A DNA stretch of 64,000 nt from Bacillota bacterium (GCA_012521345.1 JAAYMN010000031.1:1-64000); one strand, 5' to 3'; shown: positions 26,327 to 35,321, counted from the first letter of the stretch. Numbers and translations: made by a program. Notes: generated by a model from the sequence alone, not told the origin.

Positions 26327-29300
26327 TTATGAAGCCGCTTCCTTTTTCCCGTCTTGTGCGGCAAGGTCCACGCCCCAGGCAGACTGTGCCTCCGCCAGTA
26401 CTTCCGCCGCCGTGGCGGGGAACTTTTTGCCCATGGCGGCCGCCAGGGCGGCCATTACTGCCAGGTTGCTGCGGCCGGTGAGCGGGGGCAGGGCAGCCCT
26501 GACCGGCAGCAGCCTGCCTTCACTGTTCACGATAGTGCCGTCCGTCTCGGCAAAAGTAGCCAGCGGGAGAACCACATCAGCCCGTGCCAGGTCTTTGCGC
26601 CAGGTGGTTGCCATGGCTATCACCAGCGTTTCCGGGCCGAAGACGCGCTCGGTCAGTTCCAGGTCATCTCCGGCCACAAGGACGGCGCCAATGTCTCCCC
26701 TGCTGATCTTTACCAGCAGGTCCGGCAGGGTAAAACCGGCATGCCGCGGCGCTGCGGCGACTGCAGACACAGGCCTGCGCCCGGGCAAAAGATCCGGATG
26801 AACACCCATCTCCAGCTGGCCGCGGGTATTGCCTCCCGCATGCATTACCAGCAGTTTTTCCTTTTTGCCGCAGGCGGCAAGAAGACCGGCCAGCAATTCC
26901 TGCTCTCGGCAGCCTACGCTGTCGCCCGCAACAATGACAACGGGACGTGCGGCCGCCGACAGATCCTGCAGCATGGCGGCAAGCCTGGCGATACCGACAC
27001 GCAGCAGGCGTGACAGTTCGTCAAGCAGGCGCCGCATATCTTCCGTCCGGCAAGGCATTTTCGCGCCTGCGGCCAAAAGATCCTGGTCGCCGGCCAAACC
27101 GTAGAGGGCGGTCAATACCTTTTCCGTGCAGCCGGTGTTGACCAGCAGGGAGTGGGTTGCATATTTGTCAAGCATGGTAGGCTGTTCGCTGATTATGGCC
27201 AGCTTGCCGCCGCCCTCAGCCGCCTTGCGCACCATGGCGGCCAGAACGGGGAAGTCGCCTGTCAGATCGGCGCCTGTCACAAGTATCATGTCGCTTTCCG
27301 CAATGTCGCTGAAAGAGGCGGCGGCAAAAGCAACGCCGCTTTCCGCCGCACCTGTGCCGGCAATGTTATTGGTTTCAAGCACTTCCCGCGCCAGTTTCTG
27401 CAAAAGGTAGTTTTCTTCGTTGGTCAGGGCGGGGGAAGCAAGCACGGCCAGACCGCCCGCACCCTGCAGCTTTTTCACGTGCTCCAGGATGGCGGCGGCG
27501 GCGCCGATGGCTTTGTCCCAGGATACCGGCTGCAGGCTGCCGCCGTCACGCAAAAGCGGTTCTGTCAAGCGTTCCTTGCCGTGGACATAATGGGCGGCAA
27601 AATAGCCTTTATGGCAGAGAATGCCGTCATTTTTCCCGCCGCGCAGCGGTGTGGTGACTGCCACAATCTGATCGCGGGAGACGTGCATTTCCAGCTCGCA
27701 GCCCATGCTGCAGCGGGTGCAGGTGGTGGCCACCACTTTTTCCGCCTTAAAGGGTCCCGGTTTGGCAAAAGGCTGTGCGGCGACAAGAGCGCCTGTGGGG
27801 CAGGCGGAAATGCAGAGGCCGTACGCGTCAAGCCGGGACCGGGACAGCGCCGGCCCTTGAAACTGCCGAACCGTGGTCTCAAAACCGCGGTTGACGAAGC
27901 CCATGGCGCCGCTGTCCTGCACTTCCTGGCAAATACGTACACAGTTGCCGCAGAGAATGCATTTGTTGGCATCCTGCACCAGGTAGTCGCCGCTGACAAC
28001 GTCATAGCGTTTTTCATGTGTGCCCAGCACCTTAATGTCCACATCGTATGCGCCGCAGAGACGGCGCAGCTCACAGTCAAAAGCATCCTGGCAGCCGCAG
28101 GAGAGGCAGCGTTTTGTTTCCCTGAGGGCCGCCTCCCGGGTCAGTCCCAGATTGTACTCCCTGAAGTCGGCTTTCCGTTCCGCCGCCGGCAGGATAGTTT
28201 CGCTTTGCCTGGACAGCTTTTCCCTGTCGGCAAAAAGCGCCGGGTCAATGTCCTCCCAGTTTTCGCCCATGGTGCAGTTGAATTCTTCTTTGGCGGGGAC
28301 AACCGGTTCACCGCGCAGATACTGGTCAATGGCCAGGGCGGCGCGTTTGGCGGCTCCTACCGCTTCCACCACCGTTTTCGGTCCGGTGACGCAGTCCCCG
28401 GCGGCAAAGACTCCTTCCTGGCAGGTAGCACCCGTTTGGGGATCAGCCTGCAGGTTCCCCCGGTCGCACAGTTCCAGCCCGCACGTGGCCGCCGTTTCTT
28501 TTTCCAGTGTCTGGCCGATGGCAAGAATCACCGTATCCACCGGAATGGTGAATTCGGATCCCTTGATGGCCACCGGCCGGCGGCGGCCGGAAGCATCCGG
28601 TTCGCCCAGCTCCATCCGGATGCATTCCAATTCCTCAAGCTTGCCCTCCCGGCAGACATAGCCCTGCGGGTTGGCAAGCAGCAGGAATTTAACGCCTTCC
28701 TCTTCCGCTTCTTCTATTTCCTGCATATTGGCCGGCATTTCTTCCCGGCTACGGCGGTAGACAACAGTTACCTTTTCCGCGCCCAGGCGAAGAGCAGTCC
28801 GGGCGGCGTCCATGGCGGTATTGCCGCCGCCCACTACCACCACATTGCGCCCCAGGTCGGGGGCATTGCCTTCCACCACGGCGCGCAAAAAGCCGATGCC
28901 GTTCAAGATGCCGGGAGAGTCTTCTCCGGGCAGGCCCAGCATCTGCGCAGCCTGGCTGCCAAGACCGAGAAAGACTGCATCATAACTTTGCCGCAGCTCA
29001 TCCAGGGTAAAGTCTTTGCCCAACACCTGCCCCAGCCTGACTTCCGCGCACAGGTCGGTGATCAGCTTGATTTCCTGGTCCAGGATCGCCTTGGGGAGAC
29101 GGTACTCGGGAATCCCGTAACGCAGCATGCCACCCAACTCGGGCCCCCTGTCATAAACAGTAACCCGGTGGCCCGCCAGGGCCAGGTAATAGGCCGCCGT
29201 CAGACCGGCGGGGCCGCCGCCCACTACGGCCACGCGCTTGCCGGTGTCGGGCAGGGGGGTGGCGGCATAACTGTTAAAATTCTCCAGGTCAAAGTCGCCG

Positions 29301-29818
29301 GCATAACGCTTTAGGGCACAAATAGCCACCGGCTCATCCACAATGTTGCGGCGGCAGGCATCTTCACAGAAACGGGGGCAGACACGGCCGCAGACGGAAG
29401 CAAAAGGCATTTGCTCCCTGATCAGGGCTGCGGCCGCGTCCCGCCTGCCGTTGGCAATGTGGGCTATATAGCCCTGGATATCAATATGGGCGGGGCAGGC
29501 CAGCTGACACGGGGCAATACAGTCGCCGCAGTGTTCGGTCATCAGCAGGGACAGCGCCGTTTTGCGCAGCTTCCTGATTGTTTCATTCTCCGTGGTAACT
29601 TTCAGGCCCGGCGTCACCACCTGGCCGCAGGCGGGAACAGGCGCGCGGCCGCCTTCTATTTCCACAAAGCATAAGCGGCAGGAGCCAAACGGTTTTAACC
29701 GCGGGTCATGACAGAGATGGGGAATATGAATCCCGGCGGCAAGAGCAGCCTCCAACAGGTTACTGCCTTCTTCGGCCCAAATCTCTTTTCCGTCAATCCA
29801 AATTTGCACTTTTGGCAT
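26327..29818 (-). CDS. NuoG-GltD fusion oxidoreductase subunit, resembling the large subunit of Sporomusa-type transhydrogenase Stn
   Basis: The 1163-residue protein is modular. Residues 1-100 form a NuoG/HydA-type [2Fe-2S] domain (C36, C47, C50, C64), with further cysteines at 97, 100, 104 and 108. About 105-560 match the NADPH-binding FAD domain of glutamate synthase small subunit/NfnB (GGGPAG at 200-205, GGGNTAMDAA further on). Two [4Fe-4S] motifs follow (CILCGNCVRIC and CISACPTGAL). The rest resembles a molybdopterin oxidoreductase fold with the 4Fe-4S motif CTRCSMGC. A GltD-like NADP site fused to a NuoG-like chain, next to NuoE/NuoF genes and with no hydrogenase H-cluster or formate dehydrogenase gene, is the composition I expect of Stn, which couples NADH, ferredoxin and NADP+ (inference). 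Whether molybdopterin is bound is uncertain. Confidence 0.8.
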   Translation of the reverse strand: MPKVQIWIDGKEIWAEEGSNLLEAALAAGIHIPHLCHDPRLKPFGSCRLCFVEIEGGRAPVPACGQVVTPGLKVTTENETIRKLRKTALSLLMTEHCGDCIAPCQLACPAHIDIQGYIAHIANGRRDAAAALIREQMPFASVCGRVCPRFCEDACRRNIVDEPVAICALKRYAGDFDLENFNSYAATPLPDTGKRVAVVGGGPAGLTAAYYLALAGHRVTVYDRGPELGGMLRYGIPEYRLPKAILDQEIKLITDLCAEVRLGQVLGKDFTLDELRQSYDAVFLGLGSQAAQMLGLPGEDSPGILNGIGFLRAVVEGNAPDLGRNVVVVGGGNTAMDAARTALRLGAEKVTVVYRRSREEMPANMQEIEEAEEEGVKFLLLANPQGYVCREGKLEELECIRMELGEPDASGRRRPVAIKGSEFTIPVDTVILAIGQTLEKETAATCGLELCDRGNLQADPQTGATCQEGVFAAGDCVTGPKTVVEAVGAAKRAALAIDQYLRGEPVVPAKEEFNCTMGENWEDIDPALFADREKLSRQSETILPAAERKADFREYNLGLTREAALRETKRCLSCGCQDAFDCELRRLCGAYDVDIKVLGTHEKRYDVVSGDYLVQDANKCILCGNCVRICQEVQDSGAMGFVNRGFETTVRQFQGPALSRSRLDAYGLCISACPTGALVAAQPFAKPGPFKAEKVVATTCTRCSMGCELEMHVSRDQIVAVTTPLRGGKNDGILCHKGYFAAHYVHGKERLTEPLLRDGGSLQPVSWDKAIGAAAAILEHVKKLQGAGGLAVLASPALTNEENYLLQKLAREVLETNNIAGTGAAESGVAFAAASFSDIAESDMILVTGADLTGDFPVLAAMVRKAAEGGGKLAIISEQPTMLDKYATHSLLVNTGCTEKVLTALYGLAGDQDLLAAGAKMPCRTEDMRRLLDELSRLLRVGIARLAAMLQDLSAAARPVVIVAGDSVGCREQELLAGLLAACGKKEKLLVMHAGGNTRGQLEMGVHPDLLPGRRPVSAVAAAPRHAGFTLPDLLVKISRGDIGAVLVAGDDLELTERVFGPETLVIAMATTWRKDLARADVVLPLATFAETDGTIVNSEGRLLPVRAALPPLTGRSNLAVMAALAAAMGKKFPATAAEVLAEAQSAWGVDLAAQDGKKEAAS

Positions 29819-29853
29819 TTTTACACCTCATTTATTTCGAAGAATAACTGCTA

Positions 29854-31656
29854 CTATGCCTCTTGCGGTTCCGGAGCACCGGATGCAACCTCAATGGCAT
29901 TGAATTTGCAGCTGTTCAAGCAGAGCCCGCAGCGGATGCAAAGATCCTGATTGATGACATGGGGAGTTTGCTTGGCCCCGGTGATGGCGCCGACCGGACA
30001 GTTGCGGCGGCAGGCGCCGCAGGCAACACAGGCCTCAGGATGAATGAGATAATGGATAAGCGCTTTGCAGACCTTGGCGGGACAGCGTTTATCCCGTACA
30101 TGGGCCAGGTATTCATCGCGGAAATACCTGAGGGTTGTCAGGACCGGGTTGGGAGCAGTCTGTCCCAGGCCGCAGAGAGAGCCTGCCATCACTTGTTTGG
30201 CCAAGTCCTCCAGGAGGTCGAGATCGCTTTCCGTCCCCTTGCCTTCCGTGATCCTGTTTAGGATTTCAAGCATTTTTTTGGTGCCCGTCCGGCAGAAAGT
30301 GCACTTGCCGCACGATTCGTCACACGTAAAGGTAAGGAAATAACGGGCCACATCAACCATGCAGGTATCTTCATCCATGATCAGCATACCGCCGGAACCC
30401 ATGATGGCGCCGATGGCCTTCAGTGAGTCATAGTCAACAGGCGTGTCGCCCAGGCTGGCGGGGATACAACCGCCGGAAGGGCCGCCTGTCTGGACGGCCT
30501 TAAACTTTTTGCCCGTGGAAATCCCGCCGCCGATGTCAAAAACTATCTCATTAATGGTGAGTCCCATGGGGATTTCCACCAGGCCGCCGCGTTTTACCTT
30601 GCCGGCCAGGGCAAATACTTTCGTTCCTTTGCTGTTTTCCGTGCCCAGGCGGCTGTAGGAGGCGGCGCCTTCCCTGATAATATAGGGAACATTGGCCAGC
30701 GTTTCCACGTTGTTAATACAGGTAGGGCGGCCAAAGAGGCCTTTCTGTGCCGGATAGGGCGGCCGGAAACGGGGCATGCCGCGTTTGCCTTCAATGGACA
30801 TTAAAAGGGCCGTTTCCTCGCCGCAGACAAAAGCCCCTGCTCCTTCCCGGATCTGTACGGAAAAGTCAAAGCCTGAACCCAGGATATTTTTGCCCAAGTA
30901 CCCGCGTTCGCCGGCGGCGGCGATAGCTGTGCGCAAATTGCGGATGGCAAGGGGATATTCGGCCCGGCAGTAAACGTAGCCTGCCGTTGCCCCGATGGCA
31001 TAACCGGCAATAATCATGCCCTCCAGGACACTGTGGGGATTGCTCTCCAGGAGGCTGCGGTCCATAAAGGCGCCCGGGTCCCCCTCGTCCGCATTGCAGA
31101 CGATATATTTCTGCTCGCCTGCCGCTTCCCGGGTATATTTCCATTTCAAGTGGGTGGGGAAGCCCGCCCCGCCGCGGCCGCGCAGCCCGGCGGCGCCAAT
31201 TTCGGCAATTACTTCTTCTGGCGTCATGCTGCCAAGCACCTTGGTCAAGGCTTCGTAACCGCCTACCTCAAGGTAGCTGTCAATGCTTTCCGGATTGATT
31301 TTGCCCAGATGTTTCAGCAGCACGCGGTGCTGCTTGGCAATAAAGGGGGCATGTTCTGTTTCGGCATCCGTGCCTAAAACCAGAAGCTCTGTGACCGGAT
31401 GGCCGCCTTTAATATGCTCTTCCACAATTCTCGCAGCTTTGTCCGCCGTCACATTGCCGTAAACATAGCTTTTGCCCTCACTGTCAATCACTTCCACCAG
31501 CGGTTCACAGTAGCACATGCCCATGCAGCCGGTTTTTTCCGGGGTTATCCCGCAGGCTGCCAGGAGGGGCACAATTTCATCGTAAGTTTTGCCGGCACCG
31601 GCGGCGATGCCGCAGGTGCTGAGGCCAACCCGGACTTTATACTTCTTGTTTTCCAT
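29854..31656 (-). CDS. NuoF-type NADH-binding flavoprotein subunit (HydB/StnB-like)
   Basis: The 600-residue protein has an N-terminal thioredoxin-like [2Fe-2S] domain, then the NuoF FMN/NADH core (IGAAGLRGRGGAGFPTHLKW, CNADEGDPGAFMDRS), an SLBB region, the iron-sulfur motif CGKCTFCRTG, and a C-terminal pair of [4Fe-4S] motifs (CVACGACRRNCPVGA and CIRCGLCLNSCKFNA). This extended NuoF is typical of electron-bifurcating HydB-like and Stn subunits. The ATG at 31656 has GGGGGAAAG and overlaps the NuoE gene by 20 bases; a longer opening has no Shine-Dalgarno. It should take electrons from NADH and pass them along the cluster chain. Confidence 0.9.
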   Translation of the reverse strand: MENKKYKVRVGLSTCGIAAGAGKTYDEIVPLLAACGITPEKTGCMGMCYCEPLVEVIDSEGKSYVYGNVTADKAARIVEEHIKGGHPVTELLVLGTDAETEHAPFIAKQHRVLLKHLGKINPESIDSYLEVGGYEALTKVLGSMTPEEVIAEIGAAGLRGRGGAGFPTHLKWKYTREAAGEQKYIVCNADEGDPGAFMDRSLLESNPHSVLEGMIIAGYAIGATAGYVYCRAEYPLAIRNLRTAIAAAGERGYLGKNILGSGFDFSVQIREGAGAFVCGEETALLMSIEGKRGMPRFRPPYPAQKGLFGRPTCINNVETLANVPYIIREGAASYSRLGTENSKGTKVFALAGKVKRGGLVEIPMGLTINEIVFDIGGGISTGKKFKAVQTGGPSGGCIPASLGDTPVDYDSLKAIGAIMGSGGMLIMDEDTCMVDVARYFLTFTCDESCGKCTFCRTGTKKMLEILNRITEGKGTESDLDLLEDLAKQVMAGSLCGLGQTAPNPVLTTLRYFRDEYLAHVRDKRCPAKVCKALIHYLIHPEACVACGACRRNCPVGAITGAKQTPHVINQDLCIRCGLCLNSCKFNAIEVASGAPEPQEA

Positions 31657-32185
31657 GTTGGCTTTCCCCCTTGGGTGATTTTTCTTTGGCAGCCGCTGCA
31701 CGTGCCGCTTTGACCAGCGCCTGCGCCTTATCCGCCGTAACGCGGGCATGCGTTTCGTTGTTGAAATTCACCACGGGCGCCAGGCTGCAGCAGCCGAGGC
31801 AGGCCACTTTTTCCAGGGTAAAAAGGCCGTCTTCGCTTGTCCCGCCCGCCTTGGCTCCTGTCGCATGCTCAAATGCATCGCTGATTTTTTCCGCCCCGGC
31901 CAGGTGGCAGGCCGTGCCGTGGCAGACGCTGATGATATATTTGCCCACCGGCTGCAGGCGAAACTGGGCGTAAAAGGTGGCAATACTGTAGATTTCGCTT
32001 TCCGGAATGCCTGTCAGGTCCGAAATCCTGGTAATGGCTTCCGGGGCTATATAACCGAAAGTTTGCTGGATTTCCTGCAGGATGGGAATAGTCGCCCCTC
32101 TGTCAACACTATGCTTGCGGACAATTGCATCGATAATCTCAACGGGGTCCTTCTCAGTCACAGCAGTGTTCTTTTTTCTGCTCAT
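31637..32185 (-). CDS. NuoE-type [2Fe-2S] thioredoxin-like subunit (HydC/StnC-like)
   Basis: The 182-residue protein matches NuoE: helical N-terminus (PILQEIQQTFGYIAPEAI), IYSIATFYAQF, and the [2Fe-2S] ligands in CHGTACHLAGA and CLGCCSLAPVV. It is the small electron-transfer subunit of the complex and assembles with NuoF. GGAG precedes the ATG. It is first of the three complex genes, 35 bases after the RAM-domain gene, with a TAACCC/GGGTTA hairpin (32200-32223) in the gap. The Lys/Ala-rich C-terminus is a tail without known role. Confidence 0.92.
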   Translation of the reverse strand: MSRKKNTAVTEKDPVEIIDAIVRKHSVDRGATIPILQEIQQTFGYIAPEAITRISDLTGIPESEIYSIATFYAQFRLQPVGKYIISVCHGTACHLAGAEKISDAFEHATGAKAGGTSEDGLFTLEKVACLGCCSLAPVVNFNNETHARVTADKAQALVKAARAAAAKEKSPKGESQHGKQEV

Positions 32186-32220
32186 ACATTTAACTCCTTT
32201 AACCCAGAATTTCTGCCGGG

Positions 32221-32508
32221 TTACCGCGCAAGTTTCTGCAGCAATTCCTGTCGCAAGGAACGGTGGCGCTCCCGGGCTGAGACTATTTTTAAAATCCTGA
32301 CGTCCTCGACACAGGGCAGCGCAGCCGCCTTTTCGGCAACGCTTTCAGGCATCTCCGCTGCGATCATGGCCACGATATCAGCATCGCCAACAACAGGATC
32401 GGCAAAATCAGCTTCGGCCAGTTCCGCCACAGCGGCAACCGCCTCCGGAAACTTCCCGGCCTTCCACTCATCCCGTACAGTAATTAAAAGGTATGCCCGT
32501 GAAAACAC
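32221..32508 (-). CDS. small stand-alone Lrp/AsnC RAM-like domain protein
   Basis: The 95-residue protein (MFSRAYLLITV, a long helix, GDADIVAMIAAEM, a helix, then CVEDVRILKIV) has the beta-alpha-beta-beta-alpha-beta pattern of the ligand-binding RAM domain of Lrp/AsnC regulators but no helix-turn-helix. GTG 32508 has GAAAGGAG at 8-base spacing and is preferred to a GTG six codons earlier. It lies upstream of, and in line with, the NuoE/NuoF/NuoG-GltD genes, and a promoter precedes it. It may sense an amino acid or nucleotide and control the complex; function is unknown. Confidence 0.7.
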   Translation of the reverse strand: MFSRAYLLITVRDEWKAGKFPEAVAAVAELAEADFADPVVGDADIVAMIAAEMPESVAEKAAALPCVEDVRILKIVSARERHRSLRQELLQKLAR

Positions 32509-32567
32509 TTCCAGTTCTCCTTTCACGTAAACTTACCCTGAATACACGCAGCAGTATTTCAAAATCA

Positions 32568-32596
32568 AGTATAACATGTATACACCATTCGGTAAA
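32568..32596 (-). promoter_or_regulatory. promoter of the RAM-domain/NuoE-NuoF-NuoG operon
   Basis: On the minus strand TTTACC (32591-32596), 17 bases, TATACT (32568-32573), about 60 bases before the GTG start. The next gap to 32704 is AT-rich and holds no gene. Confidence 0.55.
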
Positions 32597-32703
32597 CAGG
32601 AGGAAAATGCTGTTATTTATTTCACATATTCTGGTTTCCAGTTGTTTTTAAACTAGATGCCCGATTTTAGCACCTTTCCAGGCCGCTTGGCACGGAAAAA
32701 ATG

Positions 32704-32733
32704 GAAAAAAAAAGCGACAGTCTCCTGCCGCTT
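32704..32733 (-). terminator. intrinsic terminator after thiI
   Basis: On the minus strand AAGCGGCAG, GAGA, CTGTCGCTT (G-U pair allowed) then a run of T residues. The gene stop is 15 bases upstream. Confidence 0.8.
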
Positions 32734-32747
32734 AAGCGCTTGTTCTG

Positions 32748-33914
32748 TCACCGGTCTTCCCCTATTTCATGCGTTTCCGTATTTGCCAGGCAGTCCGCCA
32801 CCATGGCGGGAATAGCCAAGGCTGCTTCCGCCGCTTCCACATCCGCCGGACGCGGGCGGATGGCCGGATAATCGGGCAGAAAAATGGTACAGCAGTCTTC
32901 ATACGGGCGGATGGAGATGGGGTAGGTTTCAATCCGGCGGGAAATTTCCGTAATTTCCTGCTTGTCCATGCCGATAAGGGGGCGCAGGACCGGGAGCGTG
33001 GCCACCCGCTCAATGACATTGATGCTTTCCATGGTCTGGCTGGCCACCTGGCCTAGGCTCTCGCCCGTAATCAGGGCCAGCGCCTTCCGCCGGACCGCCA
33101 GACGTTCCGCCACGCGCAGCATCATACGCCGCATCAAGGTTACTGTCAGCCGCTCCGGCGCCTTGAGGCGCAATTCCGTCTGAATTTCCGTGAAAGGCGC
33201 CACATGCAGCACAATCCTACCGCCGTAGACGGCAAGTCGGCGGCACAGGTCAAATACTTTTTCTTTCGCCCGCTCGCTGGTATAAGGGTAGCTGTGAAAA
33301 TGCAGCGCTTCCAGGGTCACACCGCGCTTCAGCATCATCCAGCCGGCGACCGGACTGTCAATACCGCCGGAAAGCAAAAGCAGGCCTTTCCCGGATACAC
33401 CCACGGGCAGGCCGCCGGGGCCCGGGATCCTTTTTGTATAAAGGTAGGCTTCTTCTTCCCGGATCTCTATATCCAGCACTTCCTGCGGTGTATGGACATC
33501 AACGGTCAGGCCGGGCAGGTTGCGCAGCAGGTGGGCGCCGACAGCTGCGCTGACTTCCTGGGAAGGCACGGGAAAACGTTTATTGGCCCGCTTGGTATTG
33601 ACTTTAAAACTTAAACCGGGCCGCGCCGTTTTGGCAAACTCCTGCAAGGCCACGGCCTTGATAGCTTCCAGGTCCAGCGGGGCCACTGCCACCGGGCTAA
33701 GGGAAACTATACCGAAAACCTTCTGCAGGCGTTCCTCCACCTCCCGGCTGCTTTCGTCCGGCACCTCCACATAATTGCGTGTATGGGCCTGCCGAACGCT
33801 GCAGCCGGGAATGTCCCGCAGAGCTCTTTGCATATTGGCTGTGAGGGTGTTTTCAAAAAAACGGCGGTTTTTCCCTTTCAGGCCGATTTCACCGTAACGA
33901 ATCAGATACAGCAT
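32748..33914 (-). CDS. thiI: tRNA 4-thiouridine synthetase ThiI, Bacillus-type without rhodanese domain
   Basis: The 388-residue protein has ferredoxin-like and THUMP regions (RYGEIGLKGKNRRFFEN) and a PP-loop ATPase with SGGIDSPVAGW. The C-terminal rhodanese domain found in Escherichia coli ThiI is absent, as in Bacillus. It adenylates U8 of tRNA for sulfur insertion. The adjacent cysteine desulfurase, three bases upstream on the same strand, should provide the sulfur directly, so they form a two-protein unit. Confidence 0.95.
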   Translation of the reverse strand: MLYLIRYGEIGLKGKNRRFFENTLTANMQRALRDIPGCSVRQAHTRNYVEVPDESSREVEERLQKVFGIVSLSPVAVAPLDLEAIKAVALQEFAKTARPGLSFKVNTKRANKRFPVPSQEVSAAVGAHLLRNLPGLTVDVHTPQEVLDIEIREEEAYLYTKRIPGPGGLPVGVSGKGLLLLSGGIDSPVAGWMMLKRGVTLEALHFHSYPYTSERAKEKVFDLCRRLAVYGGRIVLHVAPFTEIQTELRLKAPERLTVTLMRRMMLRVAERLAVRRKALALITGESLGQVASQTMESINVIERVATLPVLRPLIGMDKQEITEISRRIETYPISIRPYEDCCTIFLPDYPAIRPRPADVEAAEAALAIPAMVADCLANTETHEIGEDR

Positions 33915-33917
33915 CCG

Positions 33918-35075
33918 CTATTTCCTCCGTGTCAGGCGGCGCAAGTGAGCCACCGCCTGCTGCAGTTTTTCCACAGTATACTCCAGTTCCGCCTCCGTAT
34001 TCAGCGGTGAAAAGCTGAAACGCAATGTCGCTTCAATTTCTTTCGGGGTTCTCCCCATGGCCAGGAGCACATGGCTCGGGTCTGCCCGGCGGGAATGGCA
34101 GGCCGACCCGGTGGAAACATAAATCCCCCATCTTGTCAGTTCATGCACCAGCACCTCGCCTTTTACCCCGGGGAAAGTGATGCTGACGATATGGGGAGCG
34201 GCCTCCTTGGGGCTGTTAACCGTTATATCGGGAATGGCTGCAAAAACAGCCCGCAGGAAAAATTCCTTCAGCCGGGCAAGCCCGGCCGCCCTTTTTGACT
34301 GCTCCGCGAGGGCAAGACGGGCCGCGGCAGCAAAACCGGCAATGCCCGCCATATTTTCCGTTCCCGGGCGCAGGCCTGCTTCCTGGTCGCCGCCGTGGAA
34401 AAGCGGTGCCAGCGGAACGCCCGCCCTGCGCCACAGGGCGCCGCAGCCCTTGGGGCCGTGGATCTTATGGGCGGAAATGGTAATTAAATCCGCCTGCCAG
34501 TCGCCGGCCGAGACGGGAAGCTTGCCGAAAGACTGCACTGCATCCACATGAAAAAGCGCTTCCGGGGCCTTTTCCTTAACCAGCCGCCCGATCTCGGCCA
34601 CCGGCATCACAGTGCCCGTTTCGTTGTTGACATGCATGACGCTGACAAGCAGCGTATCCTCCTGCAAAGCTTCCTCCAGGGCGTCAAGCCGAACGCGCCC
34701 CGTACCATCCACGGGCAGGTAAGTAACGCTAAAGCCTTCCTCCTCCAGCGCCCTGCAGGCATACAGGACGGAAGGGTGTTCCACCTGGGTGGTGATCAGG
34801 TGCCTCCCCCGCCGCTTAAGGCGCCTGGCGACTCCTTTTACCGCCAGATTGTTCGCCTCGGTGCCGCCGGAGGTAAAAATCAGCTCCTCCTCCCTGCCGC
34901 CGCATGCTTCCGCCAAAATACGTCGTGCGGCGTTTTTAATCCGCTCCGCTTCCACCCCCATGGTGTGCAGCGAGGAAGGATTGCCATAAGCATCAAGCAA
35001 AACTTTTTGCATTTCCGCCGCCACCTCCGGCAGCACAGCCGTCGTGGCGCTGTTGTCAAGATAAACCTGTCGCAT
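33918..35075 (-). CDS. cysteine desulfurase (NifS/IscS family), partner of ThiI
   Basis: The 385-residue protein has YLDNSATTAVLPEV, EHPSVLYAC, the PLP lysine in TISAHKIHGPKG and the active-site cysteine in STGSACHSRRADPS. It removes sulfur from cysteine as a persulfide. ATG 35075 follows GGAGGGAG; the longer open frame has no support. It precedes thiI, as nifZ precedes thiI in Bacillus subtilis, so tRNA s4U8 synthesis is its probable destination. The leader of about 180 bases is structured. Confidence 0.94.
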   Translation of the reverse strand: MRQVYLDNSATTAVLPEVAAEMQKVLLDAYGNPSSLHTMGVEAERIKNAARRILAEACGGREEELIFTSGGTEANNLAVKGVARRLKRRGRHLITTQVEHPSVLYACRALEEEGFSVTYLPVDGTGRVRLDALEEALQEDTLLVSVMHVNNETGTVMPVAEIGRLVKEKAPEALFHVDAVQSFGKLPVSAGDWQADLITISAHKIHGPKGCGALWRRAGVPLAPLFHGGDQEAGLRPGTENMAGIAGFAAAARLALAEQSKRAAGLARLKEFFLRAVFAAIPDITVNSPKEAAPHIVSITFPGVKGEVLVHELTRWGIYVSTGSACHSRRADPSHVLLAMGRTPKEIEATLRFSFSPLNTEAELEYTVEKLQQAVAHLRRLTRRK

Positions 35076-35282
35076 AATCTCCCTCCGCATAACCGTGCCG
35101 GTTTCAGCCGCAAAGCGCACCTGGCGCTGCCCTGCTGCATCGGTGCCGGTATTTCCGGCTTCCCGGTTCAGAACGACAATTAAACGGGCAAAGCTGTTTT
35201 CCGGGCAGACACTCCGCAGGAGCTTGCCGCTTATGTTCCTGCAGTCTCTTCTCAGTATACAACAAAAAAAATGTCCCGGCAA
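35076..35282 (-). promoter_or_regulatory. promoter and long structured leader of the cysteine desulfurase gene
   Basis: On the minus strand TTGCCG (35277-35282), 17 bases, TATACT (35254-35259). The transcript leader begins with a long stem: AGAC/GTCT outside and GCAGGA (35237-35242) with TCCTGC (35216-35221) inside, 35207-35247. A second stem GCCGG-AAATA-CCGGC follows. No T-box, S-box or thiamine-box motif was recognised, and there is no U-tract terminator before the gene. Confidence 0.5.
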
Positions 35283-35292
35283 AATGCCGGCG

Positions 35293-35315
35293 AAAAAAAA
35301 GGGCCCGCAAGGGCC
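35293..35315 (-). terminator. intrinsic terminator of the glucosaminidase gene
   Basis: On the minus strand GGCCC-TTGC-GGGCC followed by eight T residues, 7 bases after the stop. A second stem of GCCGGC and GCCGG type followed by T residues (35265-35290) may act as back-up. Confidence 0.85.
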
Positions 35316-35321
35316 GCTTTT

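Noticed and set aside
27152-29314. Long open frame of about 720 codons antisense to the NuoG-GltD gene
   Set aside because: It mirrors a GC-rich coding gene, has no Shine-Dalgarno or recognisable domain, and its composition (many His, Gln, Arg) is typical of antisense shadow. Similar frames opposite pyrG (15017-16324), prfA and thrC were rejected for the same reason.
35076-35282. T-box leader upstream of the cysteine desulfurase gene
   Set aside because: No conserved T-box (AGGGTGG-type) sequence and no terminator before the gene.
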